This document shows positions 47,061-55,800 of a stretch of DNA of 64,000 nt, piece by piece; the first letter of the stretch is position 1; each line of letters opens with the position of its first letter. Position numbers and translations under genes: made by a program. This stretch comes from Laspinema sp963821735. GTDB lineage: Bacteria > Cyanobacteriota > Cyanobacteriia > Cyanobacteriales > Laspinemataceae. The notes beneath the pieces are model-generated. The model was not told the DNA's origin, did no database searches, and saw only the letters and a list, made by a program, of their open reading frames with translations. The DNA is taken from the NCBI GenBank assembly GCA_963821735.1, contig CAWGFK010000070.1, forward strand, positions 434,001 through 498,000, given 5' to 3'.

Positions 47061-47761
47061 GATGCCAGTGCCTCCCCTGAGATTTTCTACGTTACAAAAT
47101 TTATGTCGGATACTCAGCTTCTATTTTGACAGTTTCTGTCGGGCGATCGCATAAAAGCATCAGACTAGATTTCCTGCCGCTTTCCCTTAGAGGTTCTGCC
47201 TTTTTAAGTCAGTGCTGCCCAGATTAATGAGTGAAAAAACTATAAAAACAAAATAACCAACCCTTTAAGATCCTGGCGCATCTAAGATAAATTATAAGGG
47301 CTGTTCTGTCACAAAATTTAATTGTTCTTCAGGCATTGTACCTCGTTCGGGAATCGGGGGGAGTCTCCAACCGTCCCTCACCCAGCGCAGGCGAGTCCCA
47401 GGGCTACGGATGGGCACTCTCATCCTCCCTGAATCCGTGACGGGCCAGATTTAGCCCTCGGAGGAATATTTAGGGAGCATCTCAATTTGGCTCATAGACC
47501 TAACCCCCCAGCCCCCTTCCCCACCCCTCCCCCAACCCTCCCCTAAGAGGATGAGGGAGGTATCAAGGAATAAATGTCAGCTCGAAGGGGGAGCAAGACT
47601 TGTAAATTCCCCTTTTAGGCAAAATTGAGATGCTCCCAATATTTAGGGGATCACGGCGATGGGTGAATCCAGATTTAGCAATTTCTGTACTCTGCCGGAG
47701 GCACTGGAATAGCACAGTTTGGTAATCCCATCAGAGGGAACTTTTTGATGAGTTGATGGAG
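47061..47761. other. Intergenic region holding a MITE-like element
   Basis: No gene is seen in these 701 bp. The stretch 47061-47330 should hold the diguanylate cyclase promoter. It also contains a C-rich block (CCCCCAGCCCCC, about 47507) and the 165-bp element described separately. Confidence 0.5.
47465..47645. mobile_element. MITE-like element with 16-bp TIRs and 8-bp target duplication
   Basis: GGGAGCATCTCAATTT (47473-47488) and its exact inverse (47622-47637) bound 165 bp without coding capacity. AATATTTA lies immediately outside both ends (47465-47472, 47638-47645), a clean 8-bp target duplication. Confidence 0.75.
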
Positions 47762-49247
47762 TTAAACCCCGGGCAAGAGAATTTCAAACTCGGTGCCAAT
47801 GCCTGGGGGTAAATCCTCTGAATTCAGGGTGCGCGATCGCAGATAAAGTTCTCCCCCATGTTTGGCGGTGACAATCCAATAACTCACCGCAAAGCTGGTT
47901 TCTTTTTCGGCCAATTTAGACATTCCAAAGGAGGCTAAAATTTCATTAATTTTAGCTTGAGGAATTCCCAGCCCATTGTCAGCAATTTTAATCGAAACCC
48001 ACCGGGAATCCGGCTGGGTTCGGCATTAAAGCGGGTCGAGATATCAATTCTGTGGAGATGAAAATTCTCGACTTGGTGGGAGAAGGTTGAGGCTTGGCTC
48101 GAAAGCCCGCTTCACTGAACTCCAAGGAAAATTTTTGATGGACAGCTTCGTGAATTAATCCATCAATGGTTTTACTTAAAATATTAATAAAAACTTGATT
48201 GAGTTGAGAGGCGTAACAGGATATCGGGGGGAGATGTCCGTAGTTTTGGATAATTTCAATTTCGCCACTAATGCGGCTTTTTAATAGCAATAAGACACTA
48301 TCAATACAGGCATGAATATCAGCGGGTTTGGGATAAACTTCATCAATATGACAAAAGTTTTGCAAACTTGTGGCTAACTGTTTTAAGCGATCGGCTCCAT
48401 TTTTGAGACTAGAAATGGCCCGAGGCAAGTCTTCTTTTAAAAACTCATATTCAATTTCTTCCTGGAGGTCCTCGATTTCCGGTATGGACTGGGGGAAATG
48501 CTTTTGATAAGCATTCACCAACTCCATTAACTCCTCAGAATAGCTGGCAACATAGGTTAAATTTCCCCAAATAAATCCCACCGGATCGAGAATTTCATGA
48601 GCCACCCCATCCACCAACCGGCCCAAACTCGCCATTTTATCCGTTTGTACCAATTGCGCTTGAATTTGTTCAAACCGCAATTGAGTTTCAATGCCGCGAA
48701 TTTGCCAATAGGCGAGGTTTAACTCATGAATATTGAGTAATAGATAGTTATCGGAACTGGTTTGGACGACGAGAGGTTCGCCTAATAATTCAGGCGATCG
48801 CCGTAATGCCTGTCGTGCCGCTTGGACAATCGTTGTCTCGGAACTTAGTAGCATAATTTGTGTCCGAGCATAGCTATAAAGCATTTGCAAGGGAGCATTT
48901 AAAAATAACTCACTCGCGCGCGGACGAATCAAATATTCTAGCAGTCGCTGTCGAGACATCATCCCAACAAATTCTCCCGCATCTCGCAAAATTACCCCAG
49001 TCAGAAGGGGATATTTTTCAAAAGTGCGAACGATATCACAGCAGCGTCGGGTGATATCCACCTGGAAATCAAACAGGGGTAATTCTCCCAGGGTAGATTC
49101 GACACGCAGATCTCGATAACTTCCTTCAAAAAATACAGGCTTTGAGAGTTCAGAATGGGGTTGATTTGGCACGATCAAGGGATATCGCCGGTCAACACCG
49201 ACGCCTAAACAGTAGAATGACAAGGGGGTTGTAGATGGGTGGTCCAC
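47762..49247 (-). CDS. Sensor histidine kinase, frameshifted in HATPase domain
   Basis: The N-terminal ~170 residues look CBS-like (YPLLTGVILRDAGEFVGMMSRQRLLEY). HisKA follows with the phospho-His in GRLVDGVAHEILDPVGFIWGNL, then a dimerisation helix pair and the N box FINILSKTIDGL. The open frame stops at 47988, but another frame continues WVSIKIADNGLGIPQAK ... GTEFEILLPGV to a stop at 47762-47764, i.e. the missing G boxes. One or two indels near 47998-48045 explain this. Note ILDP for the usual INNP after the His. The partner regulator is not adjacent. Confidence 0.8.
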
Positions 49248-49403
49248 CCTCAGGGACGATCGCCGTTAGACAGAGGTGCACTCATCATAAACCAAAAAGT
49301 TGCGATCGCCCGATGGAGATCCTCCTCATGTTTTCATTCTATATTCTGTTCATGATAGCCCTGCGACCCAACCGCTTTTCCCAAAATAGGAGAAAAATCA
49401 AAG

Positions 49404-49428
49404 TCCCTCTCCCAAAATGGGAGAGGGA
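49404..49428 (-). terminator. Hairpin downstream of lepB
   Basis: TCCCTCTCCC (49404-49413) and GGGAGAGGGA (49419-49428) form a perfect 10-bp stem; on the minus strand ACTTTGATTTTT follows. Similar hairpins are common cyanobacterial spacers (another at about 24425-24446), so it may be a repeat rather than a dedicated terminator. The gap 49248-49631 holds nothing else. Confidence 0.45.
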
Positions 49429-49631
49429 TTTAGGGTGAGGTTTGTACCTCTTAAGACCCCGACGTGAAGCTACAGAAGAGTCAATTTTGACACCTGATCC
49501 TGTTTTATATCCAAGGATTTCAGGACGGGTAAAACCAGAAAAATCCCCCGTCCTTCAACAGAAAGCTCTCGTTCGCCAACGGGTAATCCCGAAACTGCTT
49601 CCTTGGGATGGAAACACCCCAAATCCCTCCG

Positions 49632-50261
49632 CTACTGCTCTGGAGTCTCTTGGATATAGACGGGTTGTGGATTCAATTCTCCCATACGATTCGGGGGCCA
49701 GAACCGAATCACCGCACGACCGATAATTTTCTCCCGAGGGACGAAACCCCAATAATGACTATCGTAGCTATTATTGCGATTATCCCCGAGCACTAAATAC
49801 TGATCATCAGGAACCAGGGCGGGCCCATATTGGTAGTTCGGTCCTTCTTCAATATAGCGTTCCTTGATGGGGATATTATTAATGTAAACTCGTTCCCCTC
49901 TGACCTCTACCGTTTCCCCAGGCAGCCCGATCACCCGCTTGATAAAAGCATCTTTAAAATTTTGGTCTTCGAGGGTTTGCGTGGGATAAAAGACGACAAT
50001 ATCGCCTCGCTCTGGATTCGTGAAGCGATAGCTCAACTTATCCACAATCAGGCGATCGTTAATTTCCAGGGTCGGTAGCATCGAACCAGACGGGATGTAG
50101 CGTGCTTCTGCCACAAAGTGACGAATCCCAATTGCTAAAATTGCACTCAAGCCAATCGTCTTAAGTGCTTCCACCCAAGGATTTTCTGGAGTGTGTTCCG
50201 GATTATTAGGGGGCGTTTGCTGAGAATTTATATCAGACACAGTTTCTTTTGCACGAGTCAT
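49632..50261 (-). CDS. lepB: Signal peptidase I
   Basis: This membrane serine protease cleaves Sec/Tat signal peptides. It has one transmembrane helix (TIGLSAILAIGIRHFVAEARYI, about 35-55), the catalytic Ser in YIPSGSMLPTL, the catalytic Lys in FIKRVIGLPGE, and the box GDNRNNSYDSHYWGFVPREKIIGRA. Length (209 aa) is normal for a cyanobacterial LepB. The N-terminal 30 residues are polar. It stands alone; the 550 bp upstream are non-coding. Confidence 0.93.
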   Translation of the reverse strand: MTRAKETVSDINSQQTPPNNPEHTPENPWVEALKTIGLSAILAIGIRHFVAEARYIPSGSMLPTLEINDRLIVDKLSYRFTNPERGDIVVFYPTQTLEDQNFKDAFIKRVIGLPGETVEVRGERVYINNIPIKERYIEEGPNYQYGPALVPDDQYLVLGDNRNNSYDSHYWGFVPREKIIGRAVIRFWPPNRMGELNPQPVYIQETPEQ

Positions 50262-50815
50262 GTTTTAACTTTTGACCTAATAGTGCTGCTGGTTTTTAAC
50301 ACAATATTGGGGAGAATGAAAAATGGACTCTCCCTGGAGAAGTAGACCGGGATTAAAATACCATCTATTCCTCGAACCTTTAACCATCAATTATAAACCG
50401 AACTTCTGTGTATTTTTAATAACCAGATGAGCTGGATGATTGAGGGATTGACTTCGGATCTTCATCGGGTGATGTTGACCTAACGGGTATTAAACCGTTG
50501 ACGCTTTTCCTCTCGGTCTTCGTTCATCATTCCTTTCCCAGTCAGGTTGACAAAATTAACCTGAAAACTCTAGTTAAGCTGAAAGTACGAAGATTGCGCC
50601 CCCCTGCTCCGGGAAGAGGGTGAACCGGGAAGAGGAAAAATCACGCCCCAACATCGATCCTGTCTTGTATCAATTGTCCATATCTTCATCCAGTGTAAAA
50701 TGTCGGTCTGATTTTGGCAACTAGAGGGGTGAGTTGACTCCCCACATAAAACCCCCGAACGGGATATCCTTGACTTGACCGAACCGGGGTTCAACACAAC
50801 ACAAGGAACTTGACC
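50262..50815. other. Divergent intergenic region lepB / dihydroorotase
   Basis: These 554 bp hold no gene that I can support. They should contain promoters for both flanking genes. A short GC-rich block occurs near 50596-50640; otherwise nothing recognisable. Confidence 0.4.
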
Positions 50816-52153
50816 ATGAGAAACCATTTATTAATCCGACAAGCCCGGATTTTACAGCCCGATGGAGAATTTTTACAGGGTGATGTCCTGATCCAAGAGG
50901 GAAAAATCCGTCAGATTGGACCCGATATTCCGGGTTTAGCTGAAAATCCCGACCCTGACGATAATCTGGAGGTGATTGACGCGGTTGGGCTGACTTTGTT
51001 GCCCGGGGTAATCGACCCCCAGGTTCATTTCCGCGAACCCGGACTCGAATATAAGGAAGACCTGTTTACCGCCAGTTGTGCCTGTGCTAAGGGCGGGGTG
51101 ACTTCCTTCTTGGAGATGCCCAACACGCGACCCCTGACCACCACCCAGGCGACTCTGGATGATAAATTGGCTCGGGGCGCTCGTTCGTCCTTAGTTAATT
51201 ATGGCTTTTTTATTGGAGCAACGGCAGAACATTTACCCGATTTGGTGGAAGCTCATCCCGCCTGTGGGATTAAAATTTTTATGGGGTCGATGAAGGGTCC
51301 GTTGTTGGTGGATGATCAGGAGGCATTGGAGGCGATTTTTAGTCAAGGCGATCGCCTGATTGCCGTCCATGCTGAGGACCGCACCCGCATCGAGGAACGC
51401 CGTCAACAGTTTAGCGGTCGTACCGATCCCGCAGTCCATTCGGAAATTCAGGATACTCAAGCTGCCTTAATCGCCACCAAGCGCGCCTTAAGCCTCTCTA
51501 AAAAATACCAACGCCGCCTGCATATTTTGCATCTGTCCACGGGAGATGAAGCCCTGCTGTTGCGCGAAGATAAACCCAGTTGGGTTACCGCCGAAGTCAC
51601 CCCCCAACATTTGCTGCTGAATACCAGTGCCTACGACACCATTGGCACCCTGGCGCAGATGAATCCCCCCTTGCGATCGCCCCGGGATAATGAAATTCTC
51701 TGGCAAGCCCTCCTGGATGGCGTGATTGATTTTATCGCCACGGACCATGCCCCTCATACCCTCGAAGAAAAAGCCCAAGGTTATCCCAATACCCCCTCGG
51801 GAATGCCCGGAGTGGAAACCTCTCTTCCCCTAATGCTGACTCAAGCCATGCAGGGACGCTGCACCGTCCCCCAAGTCGCCAATTGGATGTCCACTGCCGT
51901 TGCCAAAGGCTATCGAATCCCCAACAAAGGGGCGATCGCCCCGGGTTATGATGCCGATTTAGTCCTGGTGGATTTAAACACCTACCGTCCCGTATTACGG
52001 GAAGAAGTGGTTAGCAAATGTGGCTGGAGTCCCTTCGAGGGCTGGAACCTCACCGGATGGCCCGTGGTAACCATTGTCGGCGGTCAAGTGGTCTATGATC
52101 ACGGAAAACTCAACACCGACATTCGCGGCAAAGCCTTATCGTTTGGTGGGTAA
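50816..52153 (+). CDS. pyrC: Dihydroorotase-like amidohydrolase
   Basis: This is a class I dihydroorotase-type protein (about 445 aa) of pyrimidine synthesis. Metal-site motifs: GVIDPQVHFREPGLEYKED, where the first His of the usual HxH is Gln; the carboxylated Lys in GIKIFMGS; VHAEDR; LHILHLST; and the catalytic Asp in FIATDHAPHT. The substrate loop EMPNTRPLT is present. ATG 50816 is chosen (AAGGA 9 bp before); TTG 50810 is possible. The Gln may be usual in cyanobacteria (my recollection), but it could mean altered metal binding or activity. Confidence 0.85.
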   Translation: MRNHLLIRQARILQPDGEFLQGDVLIQEGKIRQIGPDIPGLAENPDPDDNLEVIDAVGLTLLPGVIDPQVHFREPGLEYKEDLFTASCACAKGGVTSFLEMPNTRPLTTTQATLDDKLARGARSSLVNYGFFIGATAEHLPDLVEAHPACGIKIFMGSMKGPLLVDDQEALEAIFSQGDRLIAVHAEDRTRIEERRQQFSGRTDPAVHSEIQDTQAALIATKRALSLSKKYQRRLHILHLSTGDEALLLREDKPSWVTAEVTPQHLLLNTSAYDTIGTLAQMNPPLRSPRDNEILWQALLDGVIDFIATDHAPHTLEEKAQGYPNTPSGMPGVETSLPLMLTQAMQGRCTVPQVANWMSTAVAKGYRIPNKGAIAPGYDADLVLVDLNTYRPVLREEVVSKCGWSPFEGWNLTGWPVVTIVGGQVVYDHGKLNTDIRGKALSFGG

Positions 52154-52197
52154 TCCCGCCCAGTTAATCTTGCCCAGAGATCCGGCGGAGGATCAAT

Positions 52198-52296
52198 CCC
52201 CCGCCTCATAGCTAAAGTCGGTTAAAAACCGACGAAAAATCGTCACCCAATAAGACTTTCAAGTCGGTTGAAATCGCTTTAGCTGTTAGGCGGGGG
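52198..52296. repeat. Long imperfect palindrome between pyrC and tsaE
   Basis: CCCCCGCCTCATAGCTAAAG (52198-52217) pairs with CTTTAGCTGTTAGGCGGGGG (52277-52296) with two mismatches. Inside is a second pairing, AGTCGGTT/AACCGAC. It lies between convergent genes and may be a bidirectional terminator or a mobile repeat. Confidence 0.6.
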
Positions 52297-52342
52297 TTCG
52301 TAACCCTAGCCGGGTGTTGCAACCCTCGCCAACCCGGTGAAG

Positions 52343-52819
52343 TCACTCCTGAAGCAATGGCATCAGGGCATTCAAATTAAAGTCCCCAACGGGGATTAAT
52401 TCGGCTTGGCGTCCCTGTTCTTGATGAGTCAGGACCAGACGTAAATAATCATCAGGCTTGTAGGGTAAGCGTTCCGCCCATTCGATCGCCACCAAACCCG
52501 GTTCTGTCTCAGTCCCTTCCCAGTAACTCTCCAAATTCAGTCCTGAGACTTCCGTGGGGTCCAAACGGTAGAGGTCCAAATGATAAAGGGGGATGCGCCC
52601 TTCCAGATATTCCACAATTAAAGTAAAGGTGGGACTGACAATGGATTCAGCGATCGCCAAACCGGACCCAATCCCTTGCACCAGGGTCGTTTTACCCGCA
52701 CCTAAATCTCCTTCGAGTAAAATGATGGTCCCGGGAGGGCAGCGTTGTCCGAGGGTGAAGCCTAGAGATTTCGTCGCATCTGCATCGGGCAACACTAATT
52801 TAAGAATGGATTGACTCAT
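52343..52819 (-). CDS. tsaE: tRNA threonylcarbamoyladenosine biosynthesis protein TsaE
   Basis: TsaE is the ATPase partner of TsaB/TsaD in making t6A37 on ANN-decoding tRNAs. At 158 residues it is of usual size. It has the P-loop LLEGDLGAGKTTLVQGIGSGL, the switch region VSPTFTLIVEY, LYHLDLYRLD, and the late motif AIEWAERLP. Convergent with the dihydroorotase gene; the neighbours are unrelated. Confidence 0.93.
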   Translation of the reverse strand: MSQSILKLVLPDADATKSLGFTLGQRCPPGTIILLEGDLGAGKTTLVQGIGSGLAIAESIVSPTFTLIVEYLEGRIPLYHLDLYRLDPTEVSGLNLESYWEGTETEPGLVAIEWAERLPYKPDDYLRLVLTHQEQGRQAELIPVGDFNLNALMPLLQE

Positions 52820-53072
52820 GGATGAAAGAATAAGCGAAGACCAGAACTGGGTAATCCGAGAGAAAAGTCCTAAAAATTATAACAAAATGGCCGATAAAAA
52901 GACGATTAATTGGACTCTCTATTGAGCCGTTAAATAGGGAATAGTTTAGCGGTTAAATAGCGGGATTGGGTCCAGTTCAGTGCTGTGGGAAAAGGTTAGT
53001 AATTTATAAATCTGAACCTGAGAAACTGTGTAAGCGAAAGGTGTGTGAGGAGACAGAAACGGTGAAAACGAA

Positions 53073-54470
53073 CTAGCGGGCGACAGAGAGGATTCCGGCA
53101 CTGCTTTTAATATGAACATGAGCGTACCAGCGGATCAACACCTGGGCCAACAGTTGGTGATCGTGACGGACATAACCCGTTTCCCGGTCCTCTTGCATGA
53201 CATTAGCGAACACCACACTGCGGCCCAGTTCAGTAATGGAGGGGCGATCGACATACACCGGATGAGAGTTATCTTGGGAATAGCGAATCAGGGATTGAGC
53301 CGAAGGCATTTGCTGTTGCACCAACACCGAACTAAACAGCTTTAATCCACAAGCGCGGTCAATCGCTTTAATATGGTCGGCAACCGTATAGCCATCGGTT
53401 TCTCCCGGTTGGGTCATGATATTGCAGACATAGATTTTAGGAACGTTGCGCTTGGCAATTTCTTCGGCAATTTCTGGAACTAATAGATTGGGAATTACGC
53501 TGGTATAGAGACTTCCTGGGCCTAAAATAATGAAATCCGCCTCACGAATCGCCTGAATGGCTTTAGGTAGTGGGGGAGGATTAGCGGGAGTGCAACCGAT
53601 TTTGACAATTTTGCCATTCGCTTCCGTAATACTAGATTCTCCCTCAATGCGACGACCATCGGCCAATTCTGCCCAGAGATTGACATCGCATAAAGTAGAG
53701 GGGAGGACTTGACCCCGGACCGCCAGGACCTTAGAACTGGTGGCGATCGCCCGTTCCAGATCCCCACTAATATCACTCATCGCCGTCAGAAAGAGATTGC
53801 CAAAACTATGGCCCGTCAGACCATTTCCCGCCTTAAATCGGTATTGAAACAGTTCCGTTAATAACTTTTCCTCATCAGCGAGGGCCGCTAAACAGTTGCG
53901 AATATCTCCCGGTGGCAACACCCCATTTTCCCGGCGTAGCCGTCCCGAAGACCCGCCATCATCGGCTACAGTGACGATCGCCGTAATGTTAGCACTGTAA
54001 GTCTTGAGTCCCCGGAGTAGGGTAGAAAGACCCGTGCCACCTCCAACCACCACAATTTTCGCGCCCCGATTTAACTTCCGGTGATGCAGCAAGACATCAA
54101 TCAACTCATCCTCGGCACCGGGTCTTAACACTTCCGTAATCGAACCCACAGTCCGGGTTTGGCCCCAGAGAATAAAGAAAATCCCAAACAGGAGGACAAA
54201 TGGACCGCTGATATAGCTGGGAATCACCGTCGCCAGTTGGGTCAGGGTTTTTTCAATCAACTGAATCGCGAAAAAAATCGGGGTCAGTTTAACCCAGATT
54301 GCCAACCCCAGCAGGGTTAATAAGACCCCAACCGCACTTAAGAGCAGCCAGCGTTTGACGAATAATCCAGGGGCTAACCATTTAAACCAATGGTTAAATC
54401 GCATCCCTCGTCGGAACAGGGGGTCCGGCTTGAGGGCATGGAAAGCTTGTTTGAGTAAACCAATTGACAT
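53073..54470 (-). CDS. YvcK-type gluconeogenesis factor (UDP-GlcNAc-binding)
   Basis: This 465-residue CofD-like protein has two N-terminal membrane helices (WLLLSAVGVLLTLLGLAIWV and GPFVLLFGIFFILWG) before the soluble domain, which starts KIVVVGGGTGLSTLLRGLK and includes TVADDGGSSGRLRRENG, PPGDIRNCLAALAD, GHSFGNLFLTAM and LGPGSLYTSVIPNLLVPEIA. The family binds UDP-sugars and affects carbon metabolism and cell shape; the function here is inferred. I use ATG 54470; the frame stays open to 54740 but that extension looks non-coding. Confidence 0.9.
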   Translation of the reverse strand: MSIGLLKQAFHALKPDPLFRRGMRFNHWFKWLAPGLFVKRWLLLSAVGVLLTLLGLAIWVKLTPIFFAIQLIEKTLTQLATVIPSYISGPFVLLFGIFFILWGQTRTVGSITEVLRPGAEDELIDVLLHHRKLNRGAKIVVVGGGTGLSTLLRGLKTYSANITAIVTVADDGGSSGRLRRENGVLPPGDIRNCLAALADEEKLLTELFQYRFKAGNGLTGHSFGNLFLTAMSDISGDLERAIATSSKVLAVRGQVLPSTLCDVNLWAELADGRRIEGESSITEANGKIVKIGCTPANPPPLPKAIQAIREADFIILGPGSLYTSVIPNLLVPEIAEEIAKRNVPKIYVCNIMTQPGETDGYTVADHIKAIDRACGLKLFSSVLVQQQMPSAQSLIRYSQDNSHPVYVDRPSITELGRSVVFANVMQEDRETGYVRHDHQLLAQVLIRWYAHVHIKSSAGILSVAR

Positions 54471-54878
54471 GATTAATTTAGGAGTAGGGATTAAAAGAGG
54501 ATAGCGCCGAAATTTCAACCTTTTTGGTTTTGATTCTAATTGCAAAAGGTCTGTTCCGAACTCAACCGGACAATAGCCTGTCACGGAAACGATGTCATCT
54601 CCCCGGCCAAATAAGAGAATATGCTTACCAGGATATCGGGATTGTTCCGGAATGGCGAGAGAGCAGGGTCTGAATCGCCCCAGGAGAGGGGAGGGAGTCC
54701 GGATTAGAATCGATCGGGGTGAGGCGATGTCGCGCAACAATCCGCCAGGTTGATTTAAAGCTAGAGCTTTCCATCCCTGGGGAGAATAACGACGATGGAC
54801 TTCCCACCAGCCCGGTGGCTGGACTACTATACTTAACCTTTAGTGACCAGTCCGTAGAGCGTTACCGCAGTTGAGCCG
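54471..54878. other. Divergent intergenic region yvcK / MCE ABC ATPase
   Basis: These 408 bp contain the promoters of both flanking genes. The minus strand is open for 270 bp upstream of the yvcK start, but the translation is unlike YvcK. No repeat or operator could be recognised. Confidence 0.4.
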
Positions 54879-55661
54879 ATGAGTGATCCGTTGATTGAAT
54901 TGAAGGGAGTGTCTAAGTCCTTTGGGCGGAATGTGATTTTAAAAGAAGTGGATTTAAACATTTACCGAAATGAGGCCCTCTCAATCATTGGACCCTCTGG
55001 GACTGGCAAATCGACAATCCTGCGGATTATTGCGGGATTGCTGCAACCTGATGCTGGGGAAGTGTATGTGCAGGGAATTCGCCGCGATCGCTGGACCGAT
55101 GATTTAGCGGATCCCATTGGCATTGGCATGGTCTTTCAGAATGCGGCCCTCTTTGATTCCTTAAACGTGGATGAAAATGTCGGATTTTTCCTCTACGAAC
55201 ATTCCAAATTATCCCGCAAGCAAATTCGACAACTGGTCACCGAGAAGCTAGAAATGGTAGGGTTGGCAGGAATTGGCAATAAATACCCAGCCGAACTGTC
55301 TGGAGGGATGCGAAAGCGGGTAAGTTTTGCCCGGGCGATTATGGCGAATCCAGATGACCCCACCGCCAGTCCAGAAGTGTTGCTCTATGATGAGCCGACG
55401 GCGGGGTTAGATCCGATCGCCTCTACGGTGATTGAAGATTTAATCCGAGATTTACAGGCGGCCCGAGGCGGCTGTAGCACCTATGTGATGGTCACGCACC
55501 AAGATAGCACCATTCGCCGAACCTCCGATCGGATCGTGTTTTTATTTGATGGCAAAGTGCAGTGGCAAGGTGGAATTGAGGAGATTGACACCACAGATAA
55601 CCCCTTAGTCCGACAATTTTTCAGTGGGAGCATTACCGGACCGATTCAACTCGCCGGTTGA
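54879..55661 (+). CDS. MlaF/TGD3-like ABC transporter ATP-binding protein
   Basis: This 260-residue ABC ATPase has Walker A GPSGTGKSTIL (about 39), Q-loop GMVFQNAALFDSL, signature LSGGMRKRVSFARA, Walker B VLLYDEPTAGLDP and switch H in VMVTHQD. The RKRV after LSGG and the pairing with an MCE protein 140 bp downstream place it with the Mla/TGD lipid-transport ATPases. The permease gene is not in this window, as is common in cyanobacteria. It powers lipid movement between envelope or thylakoid membranes (family inference). Confidence 0.9.
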   Translation: MSDPLIELKGVSKSFGRNVILKEVDLNIYRNEALSIIGPSGTGKSTILRIIAGLLQPDAGEVYVQGIRRDRWTDDLADPIGIGMVFQNAALFDSLNVDENVGFFLYEHSKLSRKQIRQLVTEKLEMVGLAGIGNKYPAELSGGMRKRVSFARAIMANPDDPTASPEVLLYDEPTAGLDPIASTVIEDLIRDLQAARGGCSTYVMVTHQDSTIRRTSDRIVFLFDGKVQWQGGIEEIDTTDNPLVRQFFSGSITGPIQLAG

Positions 55662-55800
55662 GCATCAGGCGATCGCAAGGCAGCTTATGGAGATCAGTGC
55701 TGTGGCGGTATGGCATCATCAGAGTCGGGGTGGGATCACAGGTGGGAGTCAAAATCAGAGCAACAACGTCAACTGAGCAACTATCGCAGAAGGAGAACCC

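Noticed and set aside
47505..47535. C-rich block as a coding or regulatory element
   Set aside because: Similar CCCCCAGCCCCC spacer text is common in cyanobacterial intergenic DNA and has no reading frame.
53073..54740. Longer YvcK with a 90-residue N-terminal extension
   Set aside because: The extension is basic and Pro/Ser-rich, unlike the family; ATG 54470 gives the expected start (MSIGLLKQAFHALKP) before the membrane helices.
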